Counted from the first letter of the stretch, positions 26,217 through 36,499 are shown. The stretch: DNA of 64,000 bases from Microbacterium faecale (GCF_014640975.1 NZ_BMHO01000003.1:9471-73470); one strand, 5' to 3'. Program-made: numbers and translations. Notes: a model not told the origin generated them from the sequence alone.

Positions 26217-27731
26217 TCACACGGGTGCGGACGCGAGATCGTCGACGGCTGGTCCCTCCAAACGCTCGCCCGTCGCGGAGAACCGCGAGGCGTGCAGAGG
26301 ACAGTCCCAGCTGCGCTCCGCACGGTTCCACGTCACGATTCCGCCGAGGTGCGGGCAGACGGCTGACAGACGACAGATGGATCCGTCGACACGGGAGATC
26401 GCGATCGGCGAAGCTCCTTCGCGCACGACGATCCCGTCGCCCTCAGCGGGTTCATCATCGCCGCCGCCGGTGCCAGCCTCGCTCGAGGCCCAGTCAACGA
26501 TCACCCGTCGCCCCACTTCGGCGTTGGCACCGACTGCGGCCTTCACCGCCGGAATCCGCAACGCGCGCTCGCGCAGCGTGTGGGCCCACTCGAGGTGCCC
26601 TCCGAGCATGTCGGCGGCGATCGTCAGCCCGGCCGCGACGGCATTCGTCATGCCCCACTTGTTGTATCCGGTCGCCGTGTAAATGCGTCCGCCTCCGCGC
26701 GGCAGTGCGCCCGCGAACGGGAGCCGCCAGTGGGTTCTGTAGTCCTGTGCGCCCCACCAAGCGACGCGCTCCGGCGAAGAGAACCGCTCCGCAGTCCACG
26801 CATCGATGCCACCGAGCGCACGTGCCGTGTCCGGCGACCTGCCCGTGACGTGCGGTCCTCCGCCGACGACGAGGAGCTCCTCGCCGTTCGCTCCCGTCGC
26901 CGTGCGCAGCGACCGGCCCGACCGCCCCAGGGAGAGATACATGTCTCGAGGCGGCGACTCGTGCGGAAGCCGGTACGCCACGGCGTACGAGCGCGACGGA
27001 TCGAGCTTCGCAAAGAACAGTCCACGGTCGAGGATCGGAAATCCCGTCGCGAGCACGCACCGCGCGGCCGCGATAGTGCCGCGATCGCTCACGACCGAGA
27101 CCCCCTCGCCGCTTTCCTGCACGTCGCGTACGCGGCAGCCCGTCACGATCCGGCCGCCGCGCTCGCGCAGTTCGTCGGTCAGCCCCGCCAACACCGCCAT
27201 GGGCTGCAGCTGGGCCTGATCGCCAAGCCGCACAGCGCCCACGGCGGCGAGGGGATCCTCTGTCGTGGCGTCGGGAACGACCTCGATCCCCGCCGCTTCC
27301 ATGGCGGTCCGCTCAGCCTCGAGCGTGGCGAGCTGGGTGTCGACGTCGTCCGCGTCCGCCGCGGCGTAGGTGACCGCGGGCCGGCGGTCGAACGCGACCC
27401 CCATCCGTTCGAGCTCGCGCAACAACCACGCCTGCCCCTCGAGATTCGCCTGCGCGTATGCGTGCAGCACGTCTTCGCCGCTGTGCTGACGGATCTCCGA
27501 GAAGACGTCGCCCTGCAGAATACTGAGCTTGCCGGTCGTATTTCCGGTCGTCGCCGCGCCGATTTCTCGGGCTTCGAGGACGACGGTCTGCACACCGGCG
27601 CGGGCCAGAAGCACGGCCGTGACGAGGCCGGTGAGGCCCGCGCCCACCACGATCGCGTCCACCGTGCCTGGCACGGCGCGCCATTCGTCGGTCGGGATGC
27701 GGGGAGCGGTCAGCTGCCACAGTGAAGCCAT
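26217..27731 (-). CDS. FAD-dependent oxidoreductase with C-terminal Rieske 2Fe-2S domain
   Basis: A 504-aa fusion. The N-terminal DAO-type FAD fold carries AIVVGAGLTGLVTAVLLARAG. The last about 70 residues form a Rieske domain with the cluster ligands in CPHLGG and CPLHASRF. This layout (PF01266 plus PF00355) is widespread in bacteria, but the substrate is unknown; it probably oxidises an amine or other small molecule and passes electrons to the cluster. I start at ATG 27731; an upstream in-frame TTG is less likely. It is transcribed alone. Confidence 0.87.
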   Translation of the reverse strand: MASLWQLTAPRIPTDEWRAVPGTVDAIVVGAGLTGLVTAVLLARAGVQTVVLEAREIGAATTGNTTGKLSILQGDVFSEIRQHSGEDVLHAYAQANLEGQAWLLRELERMGVAFDRRPAVTYAAADADDVDTQLATLEAERTAMEAAGIEVVPDATTEDPLAAVGAVRLGDQAQLQPMAVLAGLTDELRERGGRIVTGCRVRDVQESGEGVSVVSDRGTIAAARCVLATGFPILDRGLFFAKLDPSRSYAVAYRLPHESPPRDMYLSLGRSGRSLRTATGANGEELLVVGGGPHVTGRSPDTARALGGIDAWTAERFSSPERVAWWGAQDYRTHWRLPFAGALPRGGGRIYTATGYNKWGMTNAVAAGLTIAADMLGGHLEWAHTLRERALRIPAVKAAVGANAEVGRRVIVDWASSEAGTGGGDDEPAEGDGIVVREGASPIAISRVDGSICRLSAVCPHLGGIVTWNRAERSWDCPLHASRFSATGERLEGPAVDDLASAPV

Positions 27732-27884
27732 GCGGCGCACGTTAGCGACCGCAGACCGCTGCGGGAAGGAGGTTGACAACGCGGCGCCAGACCGCCACGG
27801 GAAGCGCGGCTGGCCCCTTGGACGACACGAGCGTCGTCGTCAACCCCCTGTCCGCGTCCTCTCGATGTGCATACAGTGGCGAGT

Positions 27885-28046
27885 ATGAACATTCTGTTGT
27901 GGATCATCGTCATCGTCGCCGTGGTGCTGCTGGTGCTCGGCGGCATCGTCGAGGCGGTTCGCTTCCTGCTCTGGGTCGGCATCGCGCTCGTGTTGATTGC
28001 CGTCATCGCGTGGCTCATCCGCTCGATCGCGGGTCGCCGGCGGTAG
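27885..28046 (+). CDS. 53-aa membrane protein
   Basis: A very short gene of 53 codons plus stop. Two hydrophobic helices (about residues 3-20 and 27-46) are separated by GGIVEAVR, and the protein ends in the basic tail RSIAGRRR. A TACAGT hexamer ends 7 nt before the ATG, the same spacing seen at other leaderless starts here. Small proteins of this look are common in Microbacteriaceae, but I know no function. It is convergent with the nuclease gene, 6 bp away. Confidence 0.7.
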   Translation: MNILLWIIVIVAVVLLVLGGIVEAVRFLLWVGIALVLIAVIAWLIRSIAGRRR

Positions 28047-28052
28047 CCGCCG

Positions 28053-29483
28053 TCAGCGTTTCGAACGGCGGTAGCCGGCGTCGCGCGCGTCACGCTCGCT
28101 GGCGAAGCACTCCTCAGGCCTGGTGCGGTCGTAGTACCCGCCCCCGGGCATGTGGTAGATCCGCTCGCCCGAGCTCGCGTGGTTTCCCTTGATCGGGTAC
28201 CCTGCGGGGCAGTCCCAGCCGTTCGGTGACGGAGGCGCGACGCCGTCCGGCTTCGGCTTGGGCTTCGGCGTGGGCGGATCCTCGAGGTCCGGCGAGGGTG
28301 CGCCGGACGTCGGGGACTGCCAGGCCACGCCCTCATAGGTCCAGTTCGGGTCGGACCGGCGTAACATGTTCGCCTCGTTGGCGTTCGCCGTGAAGAAGTG
28401 CTTGCCGAACTTCGCGCTCCAGAAGCGGTGCACCGGCACGGTGCCGGTGGTCGACATCGCCGCGCAGAAGCCGGTGCCCTCGAAGCTCCAGTTCTTGTCC
28501 GTCCGGCGAATCTTCTTCGCCTCGGCGGCGTTGATCGTATAGAAGTGCGATTGGAACGACGACGACCAGAACCGGAACGCCGCCTTCGTTCCCGGCTGGC
28601 AACGCTTGTTCTTCACGGGGAAGACGCGGAAGTCTTTGCCCTCGTACGCCCAGTTGCGGTCGCCCGAGTGGAGGTTCTGCGCCTCGCGCGTGTTGATCGT
28701 GTAGAAGTGCGCGTTATCGAACGTCGACGACCAGAACCGGTACACGGGAATCGAGTTTGACCCACCGCCGCCGCTGCCGCTCTCCGGGCCGCTGCCGGGG
28801 TTCGCGATGCGAACCGTGATGTCGCCGAAGCACCGTTCGCCGAGCGAGGCGAGCGAGTTTTTCTCGGCGCGATCGGCCGACAGTCCCCACCGGATCTTCG
28901 TCGCCACCCAGTCTTTCGCGTACCGGCATGTGTTCTGCGCAGGCAGCCATTCGGCGGGGTCGCGGTCGCTCTTCGATCGGTTCGACGACGCGGTCACGGC
29001 GACGAGCGATCGTGGCGAATCGAGGTCATTGGCGAAGCGCTTGCGGGTCTCCGCGCTCCAGGCGTGTGCGCCCGATCGCCATGCCTCGGCGAGCGGGACC
29101 ACGTGGTCGATGTCGAGCGCAGACGCACTCGTGGTCGTCACACCGTCGTAGTACGAAGTCCAGGTTCCGGTACGGATCGTGCATCCGCCCGCCGTCGCCG
29201 ACGTCGATTCGTCGACGAGCACCTCGGCGCGCGTGTCCTGGCAGTCGCCGTCGGCGTCGATCCAGTGAGCGAACTTGCCGCGGTCGTACCCGGCTCGGTG
29301 ATCCGCACGAGTGGGCAAGGCACGAACCGCGTCTGAAACGGTTCCGCGCCAGGTGGCTGCCGCGGCCGGAGGCGTGACGTCGGTCGTGTCCGGCACCGAC
29401 TCGGCCACCGCCGGAGTCGCGGGAACAATGAGCAGCGCGGCGGCGACAAACATGCCGACGACGAGGGAAACTGTGCGACGCAT
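28053..29483 (-). CDS. Secreted HNH (GmrSD/DUF1524-like) nuclease with three DUF5648-type repeats
   Basis: A 476-aa exported protein. Signal peptide about residues 1-28 (cleavage near PAVAES). The HNH-type core has DIDHVVPLAEAW with the catalytic DH, and later NRSKSDRDPAEWLP. Three repeats follow, each built on (R/Y)FWS...HF(Y/F)T.N..EA and ending W.(Y/F)EG, resembling DUF5648. A Pro/Lys linker leads to a C-terminal cell-wall-type module (GNHASSGERIYHMPGGGYY to AGYR). I start at ATG 29483, which has GAAGGG 7 nt upstream; an ATG 15 nt earlier lacks a site. It probably degrades extracellular DNA. Confidence 0.82.
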   Translation of the reverse strand: MRRTVSLVVGMFVAAALLIVPATPAVAESVPDTTDVTPPAAAATWRGTVSDAVRALPTRADHRAGYDRGKFAHWIDADGDCQDTRAEVLVDESTSATAGGCTIRTGTWTSYYDGVTTTSASALDIDHVVPLAEAWRSGAHAWSAETRKRFANDLDSPRSLVAVTASSNRSKSDRDPAEWLPAQNTCRYAKDWVATKIRWGLSADRAEKNSLASLGERCFGDITVRIANPGSGPESGSGGGGSNSIPVYRFWSSTFDNAHFYTINTREAQNLHSGDRNWAYEGKDFRVFPVKNKRCQPGTKAAFRFWSSSFQSHFYTINAAEAKKIRRTDKNWSFEGTGFCAAMSTTGTVPVHRFWSAKFGKHFFTANANEANMLRRSDPNWTYEGVAWQSPTSGAPSPDLEDPPTPKPKPKPDGVAPPSPNGWDCPAGYPIKGNHASSGERIYHMPGGGYYDRTRPEECFASERDARDAGYRRSKR

Positions 29484-29667
29484 CGCCGGGCCCTTCATGA
29501 AGTTGTCAGAGGCGTCAGGGGAGAAAACACGCCCTCATCAGCATATCGATATCGAGGACTATTGCGTAAGGTGAGGGAGAGGCGTCACGCCGTCGCGATC
29601 CCTGTCGTCGCGGGGATCCAACCGAGACGACGTCGATGCGCCGTCTCGGGCGAACGGGGGAAGCCGA

Positions 29668-32600
29668 ATGGGACAGGTGGAGGCGAGCACACGCGTCGGT
29701 CTGCTGGGCTCGATTGAGGCCCACGTCAACAGCGTCCTGGTCCCGTTGCGCAGTCGTCGTCAGCGCATCGCCCTGACGAGGCTCGCCCTCAGCGAGAACC
29801 GCCCCGTGCCCGTCGACACGCTGATCGACGACCTGTGGAATGACGAGCAGCCCGCAGATGCTCCCCATGCGCTACAGGCGCACATCTCGCGCCTGCGCAA
29901 GCAGCTACGCCTCGAGATCGAATTCGTCGCGGGCGGGTACCGCCTCGATCCGTCTCGACTCGATCTCGATACGGTGCGCTTCACCGCACTGCACGAGGCA
30001 GGATGCGCGCAGCTCGAGGTCGGCGAGCACTCGCGTGCGCTGGAGACGCTCACCGAGGCGCTCGATGTGTGGCGCGGTCCGGCCCTGGGCGACCTCGCCG
30101 AAGCGCGCGGGCTGAGGCTCTCGGCATTGCACTTCGAAGAACGAAGGCGGATCGCCCGCCACGACCGCGCGGAGGCCGCGCTCGCGTGCGGGGCCGGAGC
30201 TTCGCTCTTGGACGAGCTGCGCGCGGCGCTCGCGTCCGACCCGCTGCGCGAGTCGACGTGGCATCAGCTGATGCGCGCGCTGCGCCAGGCGGGGCGCGAG
30301 GCTGAGGCGCTCGACGCATACGGTCAGGCGCGAGAGATCTTCATCGATGAGCTGGGTACGGAGCCAGGATCCCTGCTCGCGGGCCTGCACCGCGCATTGC
30401 TGGCGGGGGCTGCGGATCCGCTGGCCGCGGACCAGCCGGAATCGCCGACGCCTGCCGCGCCCCTCAGTGCCGCTCATGACGAAACCCTGGTCGGCCGCCG
30501 CGACGAGCTCGCCGTCATCGACCGGGCCTGGCGCGAGAGCGGTGACGGCCTCCGAGTTGTCACGATCAGCGGCGAACCGGGAATCGGAAAGACGCGGCTT
30601 GCCGACGCGGCGGTTGACAGGCTCAGCGCGCGAGGCGTCACCGTCTTGCGGGCGCGCTGCGAGTTCTCCACCCGATCAGCATTCGGCGCGTTCGCGCAGC
30701 TGCTGCAGGCGCATCTCGCCACTCCCCTGCCCGCACGGCACGAGGCGGAGCTCCGACGCCGCGCGCCCGACCTCGCTCAGGTCCTGCCGGGCTGGCGGGG
30801 CGACGTCGACGACGACCTTGGCGATCATGGTGCGCGCCGCGACGACGCGGATCACCACCGCGCCCTGGACGCCATCGCCGCCTGGCTGTCTGCCACGACC
30901 CGCGAGGAGCCGGGGCTCATTGTCATCGACGATGCCCAGTGGGCCGATCACGAGTCGCAACTCGCCATCCATCACCTGCTGCATAGCCCGCGGCGCGTCA
31001 ACGCGCTCGTCATCGTCTGCGTGCGCGATCGCCAGATTGACTCCGGCGACGATTCGCCCCTCACTGATCTGCTGCGGCAGTCGGGGCAGGTCAGCCACCT
31101 CGCGCTCCGACGGTTCGGTCTCCACGAGGCGGGACAGCTCATCGACAACGAGAGCGGACGGATGTCGGACGACGACCGGCTGCCGGAGTGGGGACGCGAC
31201 TACATCCTCGATGCATCAGGCGGCAATCCGCTCTTCATGCTCGAACTCACGCGCCAGCTGGTCATCGAGCGGCCGTCGTCCACCGAACTCCCCCCGCCGC
31301 CCGCGGGAGTGAGTCGCGTGATCGAGAGTCGAATTATGGCTCTCCCGGCTGCCGCCCGCGGCCTGCTGAGGCGGGCCGCCGTTCTCGGTACGACGTTCGC
31401 ACCACTCCGCCTCACCGACTTCTTCGAGCGCATATCCCCAGCCGAGCGCGACGCCGCCCTCAGCGCGGCGCTGCACCACCGACTGATCGAACACGCTGAA
31501 GGGGAGCCTCTCCGCTACCGATTCAGCCACGACATCGTGCGCGCGGTGCTCTACGACTCTCTCCCCGCCTCCGAGCGAGCCGCGCTGCACGCGCAGATCG
31601 CCCGCGCCCTCGACAGCGACGACACCGGAGATGTCGCGGTCGATCACCAGCTGATTGCGCACCACTACCGGCGCTCCGACGTGGTCGACGGTATCGAACG
31701 CGCAGTGCGTCACCTCCTCGCCGCGGGCAGGCAGGCGCTCTTCCGTGGGGCGCCGGCCGCTGGCGAGGAACTCCTCGGCGACGCGCTACGTCTCATGGAA
31801 GCCGCGACGCCCACGACGCTGCGGTGCGACCTCCTCATCGAGCTCGGGCGCGCCCAGCAGCGACTCGCACAGCCGCAGTACCGCGACACTCTTCTGGAAG
31901 CCTCCCGGCTCGCGCGGAGCGCCGACGACCCCGAGCGTCTGACGACCGCGGTGCTCGCCAACAACCGCGGATGGTGGTCGAACACCTCCGCAATCGACGA
32001 CGAGCGCGTCGAGTACATCGAGGTGGCTCTCGCGCACAGTCCCGACGACGACCTCCCCGCACGCGCCAAGCTGCTGAGCGCGTGGGCTCTGGAGCATGTG
32101 CGGCAGTCGGCCCTCCGCGACGAGGTTCTGTCGGCTGCGAAGCGCGCGCTGGACATCGCCGAAGAGAGCGGGGATCCGCAGGCCCTCGCTCTCGTGTTCG
32201 CGCACCGGTACGCCGTGTTGCACGCGCTGTTCGAGGATCCGGCCGAGTGCGCACTCATGAACGATCGGCTGATGTCGCTCGCGAATCGTCTGGGAGACCG
32301 GCAGATGCGTCTGTCGGCCGCGGTGGGGACCGCCCAGTCACGGATGCGTCTCGGGGAGTTCTCGATTGCGGATCGCTATGTCAACGAAGCGGTGCGATTG
32401 GCAGAGGTTCGCGCAGATCCCGCGCGAACCTGGCTGCTGCGCACGTGGCAGGCGATGCGTCAGGGCGCGCGTGGGAATTTCGACGAGGCCGAGCGACTGG
32501 CCGCGATGGCGCTCGAGCTCGGAACGCAGAGCGAACAGGCCGACGCCTACACCTGGTTCGCCGGGCAGCTTTTCACTTTCCGGATGCTCCAGGGGCGGCT

Positions 32601-33072
32601 ACCCGAGATCATGGACGCGGTCCGGGAGCAGGCCGAAGCGCTCACCGACGGGCTCCCCGCGTGGAACGCAGCGCTCGCGCTCGCGCTGTCGCGCTCCGGG
32701 CATCAGGAGGACGCGACGGCGGTCATCGACGAGTTCGCGGCGACGAATTTCGAACGCCTACCGCGAGACCTCCTCTGGCTCCACGCGCTCCACTACTTCA
32801 CGCTCGCCTGCGAGGAGCTGTCGCTTCACCAGCACGCGGGCGTCCTCTACGAGTTGTTGCAGCCCTACGGGTCGATGGTGGCCACGAACGGCACCATCGA
32901 CGCCGGCCCGGTCGATCTTCATCTCGGCATCCTGGCCCGGATGCAGGGGTGGAACGCGGTCGCCGAGGAGCATCTCGCCGCCGCGGAGACGCTCAGTCGA
33001 CGTATCGGCGCATCGGTGTGGTCGGCAGAGGCAACGCGCCGACGCGATCATGAGGTGGCACGGGCCTCCTGA
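29668..33072 (+). CDS. SARP/AfsR-type transcriptional regulator with AAA ATPase and TPR-like C-terminus
   Basis: An 1134-aa protein. N-terminal OmpR-like DNA-binding domain (about residues 10-95; VDTLIDDLWND and ALQAHISRLRKQL), then a bacterial transcriptional activation domain (about 100-255). An AAA-type NTPase follows with Walker A GEPGIGKT near 302-309 and Walker B LIVIDDAQW. The C-terminal about 450 residues are helical repeats. SARPs usually activate antibiotic clusters, but no biosynthetic genes lie nearby, so its targets are elsewhere. It is monocistronic; ATG 29668 follows GGGGGAA. Confidence 0.88.
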   Translation: MGQVEASTRVGLLGSIEAHVNSVLVPLRSRRQRIALTRLALSENRPVPVDTLIDDLWNDEQPADAPHALQAHISRLRKQLRLEIEFVAGGYRLDPSRLDLDTVRFTALHEAGCAQLEVGEHSRALETLTEALDVWRGPALGDLAEARGLRLSALHFEERRRIARHDRAEAALACGAGASLLDELRAALASDPLRESTWHQLMRALRQAGREAEALDAYGQAREIFIDELGTEPGSLLAGLHRALLAGAADPLAADQPESPTPAAPLSAAHDETLVGRRDELAVIDRAWRESGDGLRVVTISGEPGIGKTRLADAAVDRLSARGVTVLRARCEFSTRSAFGAFAQLLQAHLATPLPARHEAELRRRAPDLAQVLPGWRGDVDDDLGDHGARRDDADHHRALDAIAAWLSATTREEPGLIVIDDAQWADHESQLAIHHLLHSPRRVNALVIVCVRDRQIDSGDDSPLTDLLRQSGQVSHLALRRFGLHEAGQLIDNESGRMSDDDRLPEWGRDYILDASGGNPLFMLELTRQLVIERPSSTELPPPPAGVSRVIESRIMALPAAARGLLRRAAVLGTTFAPLRLTDFFERISPAERDAALSAALHHRLIEHAEGEPLRYRFSHDIVRAVLYDSLPASERAALHAQIARALDSDDTGDVAVDHQLIAHHYRRSDVVDGIERAVRHLLAAGRQALFRGAPAAGEELLGDALRLMEAATPTTLRCDLLIELGRAQQRLAQPQYRDTLLEASRLARSADDPERLTTAVLANNRGWWSNTSAIDDERVEYIEVALAHSPDDDLPARAKLLSAWALEHVRQSALRDEVLSAAKRALDIAEESGDPQALALVFAHRYAVLHALFEDPAECALMNDRLMSLANRLGDRQMRLSAAVGTAQSRMRLGEFSIADRYVNEAVRLAEVRADPARTWLLRTWQAMRQGARGNFDEAERLAAMALELGTQSEQADAYTWFAGQLFTFRMLQGRLPEIMDAVREQAEALTDGLPAWNAALALALSRSGHQEDATAVIDEFAATNFERLPRDLLWLHALHYFTLACEELSLHQHAGVLYELLQPYGSMVATNGTIDAGPVDLHLGILARMQGWNAVAEEHLAAAETLSRRIGASVWSAEATRRRDHEVARAS

Positions 33073-33158
33073 TCACGCCGGCCGCACGCCTGGCCCTCGA
33101 TTCTTCACAGCTCATGCGCATCGATACTGGCGCGCACGCTCGCCGTGGCAGCCGAGAG

Positions 33159-34709
33159 TCATTCAGAACTCGGGTGCAGAGTGCGGATCGTTGGGAGCGG
33201 GTGACCCACCGGCCGCTCGAGACCGTCCACGGTCTCGTCGTAGAAGTAGTAAGCATTCATCCGAACGACCGGGAAGAACCACGCTTCTTCTGTGAGGACG
33301 GTGTTGATCTTCTGGTATTCGACCGTTCGCTCTTCGAGCTCCAGGAACGCTGAGTCATCCAGCGCCGCGATCAGATCCGCATCCTCGTACTTTCGGGTGT
33401 TCTTCGAGCCCTCCGTGGAAATGAAATTCTGAAAGTCGAGTGACGGACTTGCGAATGATACGGGAGCGAACACAGCGGGAAACTTTCCGCTGATAGCCGC
33501 AGGGACGAATTCCGCCAACTGTGGCAGCTCCATTTCAAGTGTCACGCCTACTGCAGCCAAGTCCTCGGCCACGGCCTGAAGAGGAACCTGGTGAGCCGCC
33601 ACGGAACCGACGGCGAACGTGAACCCGTCCGCATAGCCCGCCTCGACGAGAAGCTGCTTAGCGCGTTCCGGGTCATATGGATAAGCGTCGTCGAGGGCGT
33701 CAACGAACGAATCAGATTCAGGACTAAACATTTGGCTTGTCGGCGATCCCATGATGACGTTCTCCGCGATTGCTTCACGGTTGATCGCGTAGTTGATCGC
33801 CTGCCGGACACGCTCGTCTGCGAGACCCGGGTTCAGTTCACCATTCAAGTCGACGAACTGTCCAGCTACCGTCGGACCAGCGGACTCGTAGACGTTGATG
33901 CCAGCAGACTCCGCGGCATCCGCGTCGAGCTGGGTCGCCCAGGAGAGATTCACCTCCCCTGCCTGCAGCGCACTGAAGGCCGCTTGCGCGTCTGACATCA
34001 CGCGAAAGGTGAGTTCAGAGAATTCGACATTGTCGGCATCCCAGTAGTCAGGGTTCTTGGTGAACACGTACGAGTAGTCTTCGATTGATTCCGCGGCGTC
34101 GAAAACGTATGGGCCGGCCCCGACTGGCGCGTTGACGAGGTCCGCGGGCTTCCCCAGCGCGGCGGGGCTGACCATCATCCCCATGTTCTGACTCAGAATC
34201 AGCTCCAGATCCGGCACAGGAGTGCTCAGATGAATGACCACCTCGTATTCGTCAACGACGTCCACCGAGTCGACAGCTTGAACGAGAGCGGCGCCTCTGC
34301 CGTCCGACGCCTTGCCGTACTCGAGGTTGGCCTTGACAGCGGCGGCGTCGAACGCCTCGCCGTCACTGAAGGTGACGCCCTCTCGGAGGGACATTCGAAA
34401 CTCGAGGGCAGACTCAAAGCCCCAGTCGGTGGCAAGCCCTGGAGAGAAGTCGCCCTCGACAGTAGCGTGCAGAAGACTCTCATACGCCGCTTGCGAAACC
34501 TGCGAGTACTGCAAGAATGTCCATTGGGTTGGATCCCACCCTCCGGTGACCGGTTGTTCGACGGCGATCGCTAATGACGGACCATCGATTTGCTCACCGT
34601 CGGCGTTTCCCGCGTCGGGATTATTTGCGCACCCACTCGCCACGGAAAATGCGATCCCGCCAACAAACAGCACGCCGATTCTCCGGTACAGGTTATTACG
34701 TTTCGTCAT
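33159..34709 (-). CDS. ABC transporter solute-binding lipoprotein (SBP_bac_5, peptide/nickel type)
   Basis: A 516-aa extracellular binding lipoprotein. Signal with lipobox ASGC (Cys near residue 27). The SBP_bac_5 fold shows LREGVTFSDGEAFDAAAVKAN and FRVMSDAQAAFSALQAGEVN. Proteins of this type bind peptides, opines or other small organics for a Dpp/Opp importer, but no permease or ATPase gene is nearby, so it must share a transporter encoded elsewhere. I start at ATG 34709, preceded by GGGAG; an ATG 21 nt upstream overlaps that site. Its base composition is visibly less GC-rich than the flanks, suggesting transfer. Confidence 0.88.
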   Translation of the reverse strand: MTKRNNLYRRIGVLFVGGIAFSVASGCANNPDAGNADGEQIDGPSLAIAVEQPVTGGWDPTQWTFLQYSQVSQAAYESLLHATVEGDFSPGLATDWGFESALEFRMSLREGVTFSDGEAFDAAAVKANLEYGKASDGRGAALVQAVDSVDVVDEYEVVIHLSTPVPDLELILSQNMGMMVSPAALGKPADLVNAPVGAGPYVFDAAESIEDYSYVFTKNPDYWDADNVEFSELTFRVMSDAQAAFSALQAGEVNLSWATQLDADAAESAGINVYESAGPTVAGQFVDLNGELNPGLADERVRQAINYAINREAIAENVIMGSPTSQMFSPESDSFVDALDDAYPYDPERAKQLLVEAGYADGFTFAVGSVAAHQVPLQAVAEDLAAVGVTLEMELPQLAEFVPAAISGKFPAVFAPVSFASPSLDFQNFISTEGSKNTRKYEDADLIAALDDSAFLELEERTVEYQKINTVLTEEAWFFPVVRMNAYYFYDETVDGLERPVGHPLPTIRTLHPSSE

Positions 34710-34882
34710 TGAAAAGCACTCCCAGTTCACACCGCCACGAAAGGTCGCTAACTATTAGCACCCAAGACGGTAGATAGACGTCTAATTAACACAATAGAGT
34801 CGCCGCTCGCCTCCGGCCGAGGAGACGAAGCTGACGTGGATATCTCACTGCGCTTGTTATTCCGACCGCCAACGTAAAGAGG

Positions 34883-36421
34883 TCAATTACGTGAAGCCCT
34901 GATGTCGCGTCGAATGATGGCGGCGACGTGTTCCCCGATCATCATCGCTGCGATATTCGTCGGCGCGCTGGGCACCGATGGCATGATCGATGCGTCCGCA
35001 ACTCGAAGTCCATCGACCCCCCGCACGCGCGCGTCAGGACCCACGACCGCCTGCGCGGAATCAGCACCGCCCATGCGGCACGTGGAGGATGCGTGCCACA
35101 CCCACATCGCCCGTGCTCGCTGCGCCTCTTCGTCGAGACGTGCGGGCTGCCGCACGACGTATTCACTGAAGGGCGGACTCTCCAAGAGCTCGTGAGCCCG
35201 CCGCAGCCCGTCGGAAATGCGGGCGCGATCGGCAGGATGCTGCAGCAGGTTCATGTCGACCTCGGGGCCGACCGCCGGATCGGTCGAGGTGATTCGGACC
35301 GACCCACGGGAGAAGGGCTGGTGCAGAATGACACCCAGCGCTGACCCGTGCTGCCCAGGGAAGAACGCCTCGTTCGCGCCCATCATCATCATGTCATTGG
35401 GCCGCGATTCACCGATGTTCGAGCTGTAACGAAGCAGGATGTGCGTGGGACGAGGACTCGTGCTGCGTCGCGCTGCGTCGGTCGAGGGGAAGGCCAGCCA
35501 CACACCAGCGTGGTCTTGAAGACCGTCCCCAACCGGGAGATCCGCGACAACATCGATCCCGAGCTGCGCGAGCAGGTCAGCGGGGCCGATGCCTGACCGC
35601 TGCAAGATGGTCGGTGAGTTGATGGCTCCCGCGCTGAGGATCACCTCGCCGCCCTCTGCGACGCGGTGGGTCGAGCCGTCCGCCAACTGCACTCCACGCG
35701 TGACGCTATCGGTGATGAGTACCCGGTCGACGAGCACGTCACCCTTGATCGTGATGTTCGAGCGCGATCGCGCGGCCTCAAGGTAACCGGCGTTCGTCGA
35801 CACCCTCTTGCCGTCCTGGTAGTTCGCCGGCACCGGGGAGACGCCGGTCGCGTCGGGCGCATTCGCGTCCTCAGTCCATGGGTGACCGGCGAGAAGCGCC
35901 GATTCTTTGAGCGCTCGGTCGATCCCTCCCCACTCGGACTCGGGCTCGCGATAGATGGGAATCGGCCCGGTTGAGCTATGGAAATCTGATTCGGGGAAAT
36001 CAAGGTCCCGTTCCAACCGACGGAAGGATGTCAGCACGTCGGCGAAAGCCCAGCCGGACGCCCCCTCAGCGGCCCACGAATCGTAGTCCTCGGACGAGCC
36101 CCGGAGCGCGACCATGGCATTGATGGATGAGCTCCCGCCCACGCCGCGCCCCCTCTCGTAGAGCATCGGCTCCTGCGTGCCGTTCGGACGCGCAACCACC
36201 TGCGGCCAGTACAGGTCCGGATATTCCGCGAGACGACCAATGGCCTCAAGATCGATGCCGCTGAAATCAGACGGCGCCTCGGAAGCAGGAAAATCTGGAC
36301 CGGCCTCCAGAACGAGTACGCGCACTGAAGGGTCCTCACTCAAGCGGGAGGCCATGATCGCGCCGCTTGTGCCCCCACCCACGACGATGTAGTCCCATTG
36401 GACAGTCGGGTTCGATGACAT
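34883..36421 (-). CDS. GMC family FAD oxidoreductase (choline dehydrogenase-like)
   Basis: A 512-aa glucose-methanol-choline oxidoreductase. The ADP-binding motif IVVGGGTSGAIMASRL is near the N-terminus. GMC signature 1 is in RGRGVGGSSSINAMVALRG, and the C-terminal catalytic His is in VWHASSTCRMGG. It oxidises an alcohol to an aldehyde with FAD. It sits between an aldehyde dehydrogenase and a binding protein on the same strand, so the trio probably takes an alcohol to an acid, as BetA/BetB do, though the substrate need not be choline. Start ATG 36421 follows AAAGG. Confidence 0.9.
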   Translation of the reverse strand: MSSNPTVQWDYIVVGGGTSGAIMASRLSEDPSVRVLVLEAGPDFPASEAPSDFSGIDLEAIGRLAEYPDLYWPQVVARPNGTQEPMLYERGRGVGGSSSINAMVALRGSSEDYDSWAAEGASGWAFADVLTSFRRLERDLDFPESDFHSSTGPIPIYREPESEWGGIDRALKESALLAGHPWTEDANAPDATGVSPVPANYQDGKRVSTNAGYLEAARSRSNITIKGDVLVDRVLITDSVTRGVQLADGSTHRVAEGGEVILSAGAINSPTILQRSGIGPADLLAQLGIDVVADLPVGDGLQDHAGVWLAFPSTDAARRSTSPRPTHILLRYSSNIGESRPNDMMMMGANEAFFPGQHGSALGVILHQPFSRGSVRITSTDPAVGPEVDMNLLQHPADRARISDGLRRAHELLESPPFSEYVVRQPARLDEEAQRARAMWVWHASSTCRMGGADSAQAVVGPDARVRGVDGLRVADASIMPSVPSAPTNIAAMMIGEHVAAIIRRDIRASRN

Positions 36422-36499
36422 TTCTGGTTGACCTTTCATGAAGAAGGAGTTCGAGGTTTTGTGAAGGGGAGGAGCGGAAGTGAGAAGGTCCGCACCCGC

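Noticed and set aside
28053..29483. Polymorphic toxin with immunity gene
   Set aside because: There is a signal peptide and HNH core, but no delivery domain and no adjacent immunity candidate apart from the convergent 53-aa protein.
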